A DNA stretch of 64,000 bases from Antedon bifida (Eukaryota; Echinodermata; Crinoidea; Comatulida; Antedonidae). Below the pieces are notes generated by a model. That model ran no database searches and had not been told where the DNA came from. It saw nothing but the letters and a program-made list of their open reading frames with translations. Numbering within the stretch: the stretch's first letter is position 1; each line of letters starts with the position of its first letter. Location: the NCBI GenBank assembly GCA_963402885.1, contig OY727094.1:24616501-24680500 (forward strand), in the 5' to 3' direction. The position numbers and the translations under genes were made by a program. Below, in pieces: positions 23,847 to 37,300 of this stretch.

Positions 23847-24761
23847 TTATACAATACTAAATGGGTAACAACAGACTAATTGTCCACGGCACCGCAAGTA
23901 CCAGACGCTCTAAAGTTTGACAAGAGAAACCCTTTCTCCCAACTAGGCTATTCTTATATATTGTAGATACCATCAGAAACCATATGATCTAGCACATTGG
24001 AATACCAAAGACCCCGCTAAAGTCTCTAGTCAAGTGTATACTTGATGTGTAATAGGTCATTTTGTTTTCTTTACAATGTGCTAAATGATGTGAAATTGGT
24101 TGCTGGTGGTATCACAATATTTGAATTTTAAGATAGCTACAGTAGTTGGGGGAAGGAGGCCCGGGGTGTCTATATTCAAGCGTCTGTCAGGACCAAGGCA
24201 GTGTATAAGTGGTCTGTAATAGGTCATTCCTTACAATGTGCTAAATGATATAAAATTGGTTGCTGGTGGAATCTACAAATAATATCTAAATTCTAAGATA
24301 GCTACAGCAGTTTCGAGAAGGGGGCCCGGGGAGTTTATAGTCAAATTTAATGGCGTCTGTCAGAACCAAGGCAGTGTTTAAGTAATAATATTATAGTGAA
24401 TGAAATACTAGAACAAAGTCGTTTATGGTTGGCCTAGCCTACTCGAATAAATATCAATTCTTGTAATTTCTTACTTATTATTTCTTACTTATTGTAAAGG
24501 CAATTAGGCATAATATATACAAATGCATTTCTGTTTTCTCTTCATTTTTCAATTTAGTATGAAATATTATTAAAAGAAGAACTTCTAGTATTGCAAAATA
24601 TTGAAATATTGAAAAATGATCAGAAAATAAAAAATAATACAAATAATTATGTTTACGTTTCATTTTTTAGCCACCACAGAATGATTGGCAACTACAGAGT
24701 GCATTTATTTCAATGGATGAATAAGTTATATCTTCAAACTGTGGGAAACTGAATTTTTTAA
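23847..24761 (+). other. Upstream flank of gene 2
   Basis: Contains two tandem copies of a ~170-bp segment (24046-24210 and 24211-24383; shared words TTGGTTGCTGGTGG and GGCCCGGGG). After that it is AT-rich DNA leading to the start codon at 24762. Upstream ATGs at 24681 and 24713 open short frames that stop before 24762 (the second is ATG GAT GAA TAA), so they could act as uORFs if transcribed. No TATA box or initiator is obvious. Confidence 0.5.
24046..24383. repeat. Tandem pair of a ~170-bp segment
   Basis: Both halves share TAATAGGTCATT, TACAATGTGCTAAATGAT, TTGGTTGCTGGTGG, AAGATAGCTACAG and CAAGGCAGTGT in the same order, at perhaps 80% identity. Purpose unknown; non-coding. Confidence 0.75.
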
Positions 24762-25021
24762 ATGGAGAAGTAAGCTTTTCCTTTTATATCCAACAAACTT
24801 TTATATTATAAATAGTTCAAGGAAAATTGTATTTATTATTGTTTAGAAACATGACAAATAAACATATTAACATCATCGACCGAGTATTTCTTGCCATGAT
24901 TCATTTTTATTCCCTTTTTTCCAGAGACCTATTGCTAAGAGCTGCAAGATATGGAGATTTGGAAGAAATTGAAGAAATATGTAAAAAATATCCACATCTT
25001 GTGAACTCCGTAGATACGACG
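24762..25021 (+). CDS. Gene 2 exons 1-2: start and N-terminal ANK cap
   Basis: Exon 1 contributes only ATG GAG AA (24762-24769) before GTAAGC. Exon 2 (24925-25021, 97 bp) completes the split Lys codon and encodes DLLLRAARYGDLEEIEEICK and then YPHLVNSVDTT. This is the half-repeat of two helices that caps ankyrin domains. It ends in phase 0, as all following ANK exons require. The -3 base of the start is T, a weak context. Confidence 0.8.
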
Positions 25022-25298
25022 GTATAAAAACTATATTTATTTGAATTTGAATATGATATAAATCATCACCATGTTTACGGTAAACTCAAGGGTGAAAAAA
25101 AAGAAAACTTTTGAATAATGTTTATATGACAACATTTACTAAGAACCAATATTAAACACACAATCTACTCTATACTATAACTGCGGCCACTTCTTTGAGT
25201 TGGGATAAAACGTAATAGAAAGACAGAATGCGTGTAATCATGCCACAATGGAGATAATTACCTCCGCCAAGGAGGTTATGTTTTCACCCCTGTATGTT

Positions 25299-25331
<33 letters not shown>

Positions 25332-28300
25332 GTGTTTGTGTGTCTGTGAACAGCCTGGAGGCCACAGTTTTTATCCGATTCTCACCAAATTTGGCAACAA
25401 TGATCTATGCCCCAAAAGCTCGGACGAGTCGAATTTGAGGGGAAAAGGTCGTAGGTCAAGGTCACAACTAACAAAAAACTATTTTACTGCCTAGAGACCA
25501 CAGTTTTAATCCGATCCTCACCAAACTTAGCCACAATGATCAATGACACATCATATAATTGTGGTTAATCTTGAAGGGTCAGGGTCAAAGATCAAGGTCC
25601 ACAAAAAACAAAAAAAAAAGAAATTAAAAAGAAATTTAAAAAAAAAAACCTCAGTGGGACTTGAACCAGCGATCTCAACTGTGAGAGGCTGTATACATAA
25701 CCATTACACCACACTGTCATCCACAACTTTGTAGTGTGCAGTTAACATATTTACACTTATTAGAACTAATAAAAAAAATGTAAAAAAAAATATTCAGGGG
25801 GCATTTTATGTAGGGGAACTTTACAGTAGACGGAGGTTTGTACTCTCGGAGTAACCTCTAGTTTTTTGTATAATAGTATGACATAACATTTAGAAATCGC
25901 AATACATCTAACGATAGCATCGTCTCAACTAACTACACTAGCTAGTGAGATTTCAAATATACGTAGGCTAACATGGTATTTTATGCAAATTATTCCCGAT
26001 GAGCATATCTTCAACAACAATTACATAATCATTAACTCAGTTACACATACTGCCGTTACATGGCTCCTTTCAATATTTACACCAATCTTTTCATATTAAA
26101 TTATTGTTTGTGTTGCGTTGTCTTATATCACTGTTAAGTTTACCATTGATAGGCATATCTAAAAAATATGCCTTACTACTTGTTGGCTGCTTTAAGGGGA
26201 ATGAACATTCAATACATTTAATGTGATTTATAGTTCATTTTATCTGTCTGTTATAAAACCATTCTGAAGCATGCAACTAGTGTGGAATGAGCGAATATAT
26301 TTTAGTTCTGAAGCAATTCAACAACTTTACGCGATTCGTCATCAATTTAATCGGCCAACCGCCTTTGTTTGTTAAGAACTACCTGGTGAAGAAATGTAGA
26401 ACTACTCACTCATCCGGTATCTGAAATCAATTGCTTACTGTAGCACGCACGGCTCTACTGACTATATCACTCGGATTAGAAGATGTTTTCTATGTTTGCA
26501 TCGTTGTTTTTTTTACCTGGGGTAACTTTGGCTTTAGCTAATAGTAGAGAAATAGAAGGAATATTATCATGAGTCATCAATCTTAAATACGTGCATTGAC
26601 CACATACTACTTCACTAGCATCTGAGATATAATGAATGTCTGCCTCGGTTTGACTTCTCCGAACCCTTATGGTTTGTAGCATCCACTAACTTGTAGTTTT
26701 CCAGCAGATGAACAATGTCATCATACCATTCGGATTATATTTTGATTTTAGAATAAAAATATCTTTTAGGAATAGAACATTCTGCACTAAGTGATGCAGT
26801 GAGAGGAGAATGTCGAGAATCCCTATCCAAACTCCAAGTAGGCCTATCATTAATTTAATTCGTTAGTGGCTGAGAGTAAGCCAAATAGATTATGAAAAAT
26901 TCATAAACAATGTTATGATTTTCAACATAGAAAAGCGCAACAAAACGAGCGATTTGGGTCAATGGTGTAAAACTTATTATGTATAAATGGATTTAAAAAC
27001 ATGGCATGCTCAACAGGTCAACAATATTTTTTATTTAAAAATTTAAACAAAGGCGAGGCTTATTGAACGACACAATTCTATGAGATAATAGGTTACACTC
27101 TCTATAAGCTTCAATATTTCACACGCATTCAATATAAATTATGTTGGAATGGAAGAATACTTAATTAAAATTACAAACATATACACATTGTGACTAAACT
27201 AAGACTAGGAATATTATAACTAGAAAAAGGAAGATGGAATCGTATTAGGCCTAATAGAAATGATAGATGCAAATTATGCTCTCTACAATCAATTGAAGAT
27301 GAATTCCCTTTAGTTTATTCAGATAGTAGAACTAAGTATATGTTTTCCTCTTACACAAATAATCCATCTAAATTAAAATATAATGTCCTTATGTCTACTA
27401 CAAATACTGATCTCATTACTAAACTCAGAAAATATTTTTAAACGCACTCTATACATTGTATGTTTGCCGTCTGGTTTATTGAAACTACCCCCTCTATAAT
27501 TATTTAACGGCAAACTTGAGGGAAAGAGACGAGATACATTGTTGTTGTTGTTAAATCTCACAGTTGATAAATAGTAGTTTGTTATAATTTTTACGCATTT
27601 ATTGTGATTTTGAGATCCTCATCTCTCTTCCAAGAAGTTTTTTTATGACACTGGCCAAATGTAGTGAAACAGATTTTGCTACTTGTTTATTTGTTAGTTA
27701 AACGAGCATGTTTTGCGACGTTGGCAAGCATCCACAGCTAGGAAAGGTGAAATACAGTACAAAGAGGCAATGAAGTACTGTATATGAGAATGTTTGATAA
27801 TAACTATGTAGGCCCTAAACCACAATACTTTAATTTGTGAAAAATGTAATAATGATGAAATACCAACAACCTCTGAGAAATGTAAAACAAATTGTCCTGC
27901 TTGTCACATATTAAATAAATAATAGTAAAGATATGATAAAATTGGTAAAATACAGACAGTACGACACTTTATTGATACATATTGGTAGCGTTGACAGAGA
28001 TTTACTATTATTTAAATCATTAACGTTATTATTCGTAGTAGTATAAAAAAATTGGTAAAATACAGACAGTACAATACACCTATAGGATAAATACAAATGC
28101 AACAAATATAACAAAAAGGCAAATGTCATATAACTCGAAACATACACATAGCTTGCATTCAAAAGCCTCATATAGCAAATGGGAGAAACGAATTACGTAA
28201 TTTTTTTTTCCATTGTAGGATGAAGGTGGGATGGATAATAGATTAATAATATAACAAAATATTTATTGAATTCACCGTAGAGTGTATTGTTGGAATTTGC

Positions 28301-31300
28301 AATTATGTTTTGAAGGCGGTTTGGTAAATACAGATCTACAAATTCAGTATTCATTAAAGTTTACTTGAATCTAAACGAAATGTCTAGGCTTAGGAATATG
28401 TTTATTAATTTAATAAATTATATTATTTAAAGTTATTAACCATCACCATATGAGTTACGATATTTAAACATCATGTACTGTCAGCTGTCGAATTTTAGAT
28501 TAAACAAGATGCTAAAATCAATACTTTTAAAATGATCATTGCTAAATAATCTGCATGTCTTAATTGAAATCAGTTAGTCATTATTTTCTTAATACCAGGT
28601 ATTTCTATATAATTTACATTCCCTCTTAATGAATTAGAAAATGAATGTAGAAAAGAAAAATATGAAATATAATAATACTAACTTTCTTCTTTCCAGTATG
28701 GAAACACACCGCTACATGAACACCTTGAGTCTGGCAGGAGTAATGTAAAGATAGTCAACAGTCTCATAGCCAACGGAGCCTCAGTCACAGCAACAAACAA
28801 TGTAAATTACTCTTATACAATTATTTAAAAATCCATAGCGTAATTATTTGAATTATCTCCCGTTATAAGCAAATCCTAGATTTGTTTAATGTGTTTTTCT
28901 TTGGAAAAGTGTATAGTTATTATCAAAGGAAAAATACAATTTAAAATATATTAAAAATTGTGTAGCTGTAGCGTTTTAGATTGAACAAGAGCCTAAATTA
29001 GTATTTTTAAAATGTGTTCATTGCTAACCCTTCTGTATTATAATAATTAAAATCATTTATTATCAAAGCAAAACTACAATTTAAAATATATTAAAAATCG
29101 TGCAGCTGACGATAGCATCGTCTCAACTAACTACACTAGCTAGTGATATTTCTAATATACGTAGGCTAACATGGTATTTTATGTAAATTATTCCCGATGA
29201 GCATATCTTCAACAACAATTACATAATCATTAACTCAGTTACACATACTGCCGGTACATGGCTCCTCGCAATATTTACACCAATCTTTTCATATTAAATT
29301 ATTGCATGTGTTTTGTTGTCTTATATCACTGTTAAGTTTACCTTTGATAGGCATATCTAAAAAATATGCCTTACTACTTGTTGGTTCCTCTAAGGGGAAT
29401 GAACATTCAATACATTTAATGTGATTTATAGTTCATTTTATCTGTCATAAAACCATTCTGAAGCAACTTTGTCAACATTAGTGTGGAATGAGCGAATATA
29501 TTTTAGTTCTGAAGCAACAACCTTATACGCGATTCGTCATCGATTTCGGCCAACCGCCTTTGATTGTTAAGAACTACCTGGTGAAGAAATGTAGAACTAC
29601 TCACCCATCCGGTATCTGAAATCAATTGCTTACTGTAGCACGCACGTCTCTACTGATTATATCACTCGGATTAAGAGATGTTTTCTATGTTTGCATCGTT
29701 GTTTTTTTTAGCTGGGGTAACTTTGGCTTTAGCTAATAGTAGAGAAATAGAAGGAATATTATCATGAGTCATCAATCTTAAATACGTGCATTGACCACAT
29801 ACTACTTCACTAGCATCTGAGATATAATGAATGTCTGCCTCGGTTTGACTTCTCCGAACCCTTATGGTTTGTAGCATCCACTAACTTGTAGTTTTCCAGC
29901 AGATGAACAATGTCATCATACCATTCGGATTATATTTTGATTTTAGAATAAAAATATCTTTTAGGAATAGAACATTCTGCACTAAGTGATGCAGTGAGAG
30001 GAGAATGTCGAGAATCCCTATCCAAACTCCAAGTAGGCCTATCATTAATTTAATTCGTTAGTGGCTGAGAGTAAGCCAAATAGATTATGAAAAATTCATA
30101 AACAATGTTATGATTTTCAACATAGAAAAGCGCAACAAAACGAGCGATTTGGGTCAATGGTGTAAAACTTATTATGTATAAATGGATTTAAAAACATGGC
30201 ATGCTCAACAGGTCAACAATATTTTTTATTTAAAAATTTAAACAAAGGCGAGGCTTATTGAACGACACAATTCTATGAGATAATAGGTTACACTCTCTAT
30301 AAGCTCCAATATTTCACACGCATTCAATATAAATTATGTTGGAATGGAAGAATACTTAATTAAAATTACAAACATATACACATTGTGACTAAACTAAGAC
30401 TAGGAATATTATAACTAGAAAAAGGAAGATGGAATCGTATTAGGCCTAATAGAAATGATAGATGCAAATTATGCTCTCTACAATCAATTGAAGATGAATT
30501 CCCTTTAGTTTATTCAGATAGTAGAACTAAGTATATGTTACGTTTTCCTCTTACACAAATAATCCATCTAAATTAAAATATAATGTCCTTATGTCTACTA
30601 CAAATACTGATCTCATTACTAAACTCAGAAAATATTTTTAAACGCACTCTATACATTGTATGTTTGCCGTCTGGTTTATTGAAACTACCCCCTCTATAAT
30701 TATTTAACGGCAAACTTGAGGGAAAGAGACGATTGTTGTTGTTGTTAAATCTCACAGTTGATAAATAGTAGTTTGTTATAATTGTTGTTTGATTCAATTT
30801 TTTACGCATTTATTGTGATTTTGAGATCCTCATCTCTCTTCCAAGAAGTTTTTTTTATGACACTGGCCAAATGTGGTGAAACAGATTTTGCTACTTGTTT
30901 ATTTGTTAGTTAAACGAGCATGTTTTGCGACGTTGGCAAGCATCCACAGCTAGGAAAGGTGAAATACAGTACAAAGAGGCAATGAAGTACTGTATATGAG
31001 AATGTTTGATAATAACTATGTAGGCCCTAAACCACAATACTTTAATTTGTGAAAAATGTAATAATGATGAAATACCAACAACCTCTGAGAAATGTAAAAC
31101 AAATTGTCCTGCTTGTCACATATTAAATAAATATAGTAAAGATATGATAAAATTGGTAAAATACAGACAGTACGACACTTTATTGATACATATTGGTAGC
31201 GTTGACAGAGATTTACTATTATTTAAATCATTAACGTTATTATTCGTAGTAGTTTAAAAAAATTGGTAAAATACAGACCGTTACGACACCTATAGGATAA

Positions 31301-34300
31301 AATACAAATGCAACAAATATAACAAAAAGGCAAATGTCATATAACTCGAAACATACACATAGCTTGCATTCAAAAGCCTCATATAGCAAATGGGAGAAAC
31401 GAATTACGTAATTTTTTTTTCCATTGTAGGATGAAGGTGGGATGGATAATAGATTAATAATATAACAAAATATTTATTGAATTCACCGTAGAGTGTATTG
31501 TTGGAATTTGCAATTATGTTTTGAAGGCGGTTTGGTAAATACAGATCTACAAATTCAGTATTCATTAAAGTTTACTTGAATCTAAACGAAATGTCTAGGC
31601 TTAGGAATATGTTTATTAATTTATTAATAAATTATATTATTTAAAGTTATTAACCATCACCATATGATTTACGATATTTAAACATCATGTACTGTCAGCT
31701 GTCGAATTTTAGATTAAACAAGACGCTAAAATCAATACTTTCAAAATGATGTGCATTGCTAAATCCTCTGCATGTCTTAATTGAAATCAGTTAGTCATTA
31801 TTTTCTTAATACCAGGTATTTCTATATAATTTACATTCACTCTTAATGAATTAGAAAATTAATGTAGAAAAGGATAAATATGAAATATAATAATACTAAC
31901 TTTCTTCTTTCCAGGTTGGAAACACACCGCTACATGAACACGTTAAGTTTGGCAGTGGTAATGTAGAGATAGTGAACAGTCTCATAGCTCATGGAGCATC
32001 AATCACGGCAACAAACAATGTAAATTACTCTTATACAATGATTTAAAAATTAATTAATGATTTTAAAAGTTAATTTACATTATCTCCCGTTATAAGCAAA
32101 CCATAGATTCGTTTATGTGTTTTCATTGGGAAACAATATATAGTTATTATCAAAGCAAAAATACAATTTAAAATATATTAAAAATCGTGCAGCTAACGAT
32201 AGCATGGTCTCAACTAACTACCGTACACAGCTAGTGAGATTTCTAATATACGTAGGCTAACATGGTATTTTATGCAAATTATTCCCGATGAGCATATCTT
32301 CAACAACAATTATATAATCATTAAGTCAGTTACACATACTGCCGTTACATTGCTCCTTGCAATATTTACACCAATCTTTTCATATTATATTATTGCATGT
32401 GTTTTGTTGTATTATATCACTGTTAAGTTTACCATTGATAGGCATATCTAAAAAATATGCCTTACTACTTGTTGGCTCCTTTAAGGGGAATGAACATTCA
32501 ATACATTTAATGTGATTTATAGTTCATTTTATCTGTCTGTTATAAAACCATTCTGAAACAACTTTGTAAACATTAGTGTGGAATGAGCGAATATATTTTA
32601 GTTCTGAAGCAACAACTTTACGCGATTCGTCATCGATTTCGGCCAACCGCCTTTGTTGTTAAGACCTACCAGGTGAAGAAATGTAGAACTACTCACTCAT
32701 CCGGTAACTGAAATCAATTGCTTACTGCAGCACGTACGGCTCTACTATATCACTCGGATTAGAAGATGTTTTCTATGTTTGCATCGTTGTTTTTTTTACC
32801 TGGGGTAACTTTGGCTTTAGCTAATAGTAGAGAAATAGAAGGAATATTATCATGAGTCATCAATCTTAAATACGTGCATTGACCACATACTACTTCACTA
32901 GCATCTGAGATATAATGAATTTCTGCCTCGGCTTGACTTCGCCGAACCCTTATGGTTTGTAGCATCCACTAACTTGTAGTTTTCCAGCAGATGAACAATG
33001 TCATCATACCACTTGGATTATATTTTGATTTTAGAATAAAAATATCTTTTAGGAATAGAACATTCTGCACCAAGTGATGCAGTGAGAGGAGAATGTCGAG
33101 AATCCCTATCCAAACTCCAAGTAGGCCTATCATTAATTTAATTCGTTAGTGGCTGAGAGTAAGCCAAATAGATTATGAAAAATTCATAAACAATGTTATG
33201 ATTTTCAACATAGAAAAGTGCAACAAAACGAGCGATTTGGGTCAATGGTGTAAAACTTATTATGTATAAATGGATTTAAAAACATGGCATGCTCAACAGG
33301 TCAACAATATTTTTTATTTCAAAATTTAAACAAAGGCGAGGCTTATTGAACGACACAATTCTATGAGATAATAGGTTACACTCTCTATAAGCTCCAATAT
33401 TTCACACGCAATCAATATAAATTATGTTGGAACGGAAGAATACTTAATTAAAATTATAAACATAGACACATTGTGACTAAACTAAGACTAGGAATATTAT
33501 AACTAGAAAAAGGAAGATGGAATCGTATTAGGCCTAATAGTAGCCTAATGATAAACTATGAAAATTATGCTCTCTACAATCAATTGAAGATAAATTCCCT
33601 TTAGTTTATTCAGATAGTAGAACTAAGTATGTTTTCCTCATACACAAATAATCCATCTAAATTAAAATATATTGTCCTTATGTCTACTACAAATACTGAT
33701 CTCATTACTAAGCTCAGAAAATATTTTTAAACGCACTCTATACATTGTATGTTTGCCGTTTGCGCCAAAGTTTCAGAGCCATATATAAAGAGTTACGACA
33801 TTGGATTATAGTCACGTGATATGCAGATCAATTTGTGTCAAACTTGTCTTCGTTAATGCATGTAAAGTATAGGAGCAAGAAAATACTTTAAACTTTTTCT
33901 TATATTTAAAAAAATGTAATTGCACATTTTACGGTGAAATATCGATGTGCACAGCGTACAGAAGTACTTGCGGCAAAGAATATTGCGCGCGCGTGCGCTA
34001 GTATACAAATAATGAATGTTTATGAGTGTAATGGTACAAATAATGGCATGAGGTGAATGATGAAAGGTTATATCAATGAGGCAACGCCGAGTTGATATAA
34101 CCTTTCATCATTCACCAAATGCCATTATTTGTACCATTACACGAATATAAAACATTCATTATCTGTTTTATATAACATCTAAATAGATTCCTGTCATTTG
34201 AATCAAATAAAAGGTAGCCCTAGCCAAGAGGTCTACATTTCATTCACATTGATTAAAACAGTAACATTTGGTTTTTAATATTATATTAAATGTTATATTT

Positions 34301-37300
34301 ATATGGATTTTATAAACACTCCAACTTTAGTGTCAATTATGTCAACAAACGACCAAACAATCTTAGGCCTAGCAAGGCTAAAACGCCTAGGCTAGGCCTA
34401 GCCTAAAATTAACAGGCCTAGCTAGGCTAGACCTAGTAGTAGTACTAGCTTGGCTGAAAGGCAAAACTTCGACAGACAATTGGAACTTATCTAGGCTAAT
34501 TATGGTTTTCCAACGATTCCACGTCTTGTAGGGATGTCCCAATTAATTAATCAAAATCCTAAAAACGATCTAAAGGTAATTTAAATGCCTTTTTGAATGA
34601 AATTAGTACATATATACTGTATCTCCAAATCGTACACAAAAATCTGCTGCTGTTGCATATCTCGCGGTGGTGTTTACAAACAACAGAGGCAGGACAACAG
34701 GTGGCGCTGTTGTATTTCACAGTACAGAGCCATAATAATGTCACAGTAATTTGTACACCAGATTTTTTTTCATCCGCGAAACGTTTTTTTTTTTCGTACA
34801 CAAATATGTTTAAAAAGTACTATTAAACGATCGTTTAATAGTGCGTACTATTGCACGCCATGTGACCCACATTCGTCCAATCAAATGACAGGAATTTATT
34901 TAGGTGTTTTGGAACGAAACATCCCATAACTACGTCCTATTAATAACAATTATGTAATATTTTCAATCCATAATGCATGCTTTGATGACTAAATAAAATA
35001 ATAAAGTGTCGTGGATATATTTGTTAATATATTGAATAGGGTATGAACAATATTAAAATAATAAAGGCAAATTATTACAAATAAAATGATGAACGAGTCT
35101 CTGAAAGTTTGTGTCAAAAACACACAGAGAGCCATATACTGTATAAAAAGAGGGGTGATTTGTGTGTTTTTTGTATTGGTTCATGCTTTGATGTATCCTG
35201 ACTTGCATGTAGGCCCTAGCATTTATTCTTTTGTTATTATAGACACAATATATATATGTTACCAAATTAATACCATTAAAAAGATTAATTACTGAAATAA
35301 AAACGGAATATAAGCGTTATTTCATAGACAAAAAAAATCTAAAAATAACGCATTAACTACAGGAAAACGCTATACAAAATAGACGCGCGCGCCCTCAGCG
35401 TGCGAATTCTTTGACACAAAAATGGCTTCTAATTTTCAATGTCGTAACTCTTTATATATAATTATGGCTCTGCAAAGTTTCAGAGCCATATATAGAGAGA
35501 GTTACGACTTCGAATGGATTACTAAAGCCATGTTTGTGTCCAACTATTCCTATGTAGCTTATGGAGTTGAATCTTTTGTTTTGAAAATGTATAACGTTCA
35601 AAAGGCTTTAATTATCGAATTTAATATCAAAACAATCAATTTGATTAAAGGTTTTTGTTAAAATAATAAAAAAATTATAAAGTTACTGCGAACATGATTA
35701 AAAACAACAAAAATAGCAATTTCGGAACGGCTCTGGTTGTGCGCTCCATGCACGCTCTACGCGTGCGCGTTTAGTTTGTACAGCGATTCTCTATAGTAAT
35801 GCATTGTTTTTACATGTTGTTGTTTAAAAATCATGTTCGCAGTAACTTTATGATTTCGTTATTATCTTAACAAAAACATTTAAACAAATTGATTGTTTTG
35901 ATATTAAATTCGATATTTAAAGCCTTGTGAATGTTATACATTTTTTAAGCAAATGACTCGACTCCATACGCTACATAGGCATAGTTGGACACAAACATGG
36001 CCGGTGTGCACACCACGTGACTTTCTAAAATCCGTGAACGCAATGCCGTAACTCTCTCTATTATTATATGGCTCTAAAAAAAAAAAAAAAAATAAAAAAA
36101 AAAAAAATAAAAAAACTACCCCCTCTATAATTATTATTATTATTATTATTATTATCAAAGATCTTATATACTAAAGATAGGACACTCTCGGAATTTTACG
36201 TGCAATTTATGTAACACACATGGAGCTCATTTTATAGGGCGCCCTCTCGCTCAAACAAGTAGATTTATGGATCAGATATGTCTACTATATTGTAACTGAA
36301 TACTCAATTTTTTTCATCACAATAATAATGTGCGATTAAATTATAATAAATTATTTCCTGTACTTTGTATATCTCTATTTGTTTTAATTACTGAATATTG
36401 TTGTTATTATTGAATGTTTATCATCATCATCCTCAAAATCATCATTTAGGAGTAATCATCACTCACATCACTACTACTTATTTATGCGAGTCGGTCCCTC
36501 TGGTATTAACAACACTAAGCGCATCGTATTCCGTTTTTGTTCTTGATATGTTCTTCCTTTTCATCCAGCAGCAAAACAGTATAGATTAGGAAAATATAGT
36601 AGTCAAATAGTGTGTTATAAACAATTAAAAAAGAACAAGAAGTCACTTTTTGAAAATCACTACTTCGACTATTTTATTGCAGTAATTTTTAGGAATATAT
36701 TTATAAACAATCATAGGCTTAAGCCTACAGTCATGACATGAAACAGATTATGATAGTCAATTCTGAGACAATTCATACTAGGACTACTGTATTATGTACC
36801 CATCATTCGCCATGACATTCATTTGTTATTATAATTTATTTAAAACCTGAGATAGCAATTAGTTATGTTATAGTAGTCTCAGTTTAAAATTAACTCAAAA
36901 GCTATTGCAAAATGATGCACGTGCCACCCAGAGGAAATATAAAAAATGTAGAAACATTCAAATAAAATCATCATATTTATAATTATTCAATCATCATACC
37001 AGACCGTCGTAATGATCATCATTTCTAGCCGATAATGCACAGACTGAGGCGCGTACAGACCTCCTACAACTTTATGGCATACCTCATAAATGTGATACTT
37101 TAATTAATTTTTCACTCTTCTTCTTATCACTGATTATGTCTCTGTTGAAGAATTTAACAGCATAGAATATGCGTAGGTTTACGTACGTTTCAATTAGCAA
37201 TGTTTCAATTGCTGGTGAACAAACATTCAACTTCATATAGGAACTAGCTGCTTTGGGTCTTCCAGTTTTCGATTGGTTTCTCGCATCGCACTGTTTACAG

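Larger units (their letters stand above)
25905..28696. repeat. Intron block, unit 1 of 3
   Basis: The block starts ACGATAGCATCGTCTCAACT and ends at the acceptor of the ANK exon at 28697. It is nearly identical to 29105-31914 and to a broken third unit from 32195. It carries a minus-strand BEL RNase H fragment and a plus-strand LINE C-terminal fragment. Block plus ANK exon were copied together, which shows that ANK exon gain here occurred by duplication of genomic segments. Confidence 0.9.

Noticed and set aside
25294-25734. Open frames around the GT microsatellite at 25.3-25.7 kb
   Set aside because: They are translations of a GT run, an A-rich run and a tRNA-like segment inside a dispersed repeat.
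35086-35661. Open frames at 35086-35295 and 35422-35661
   Set aside because: They lie within palindromic MITEs X1 and X2 and are mirrored by frames on the other strand.
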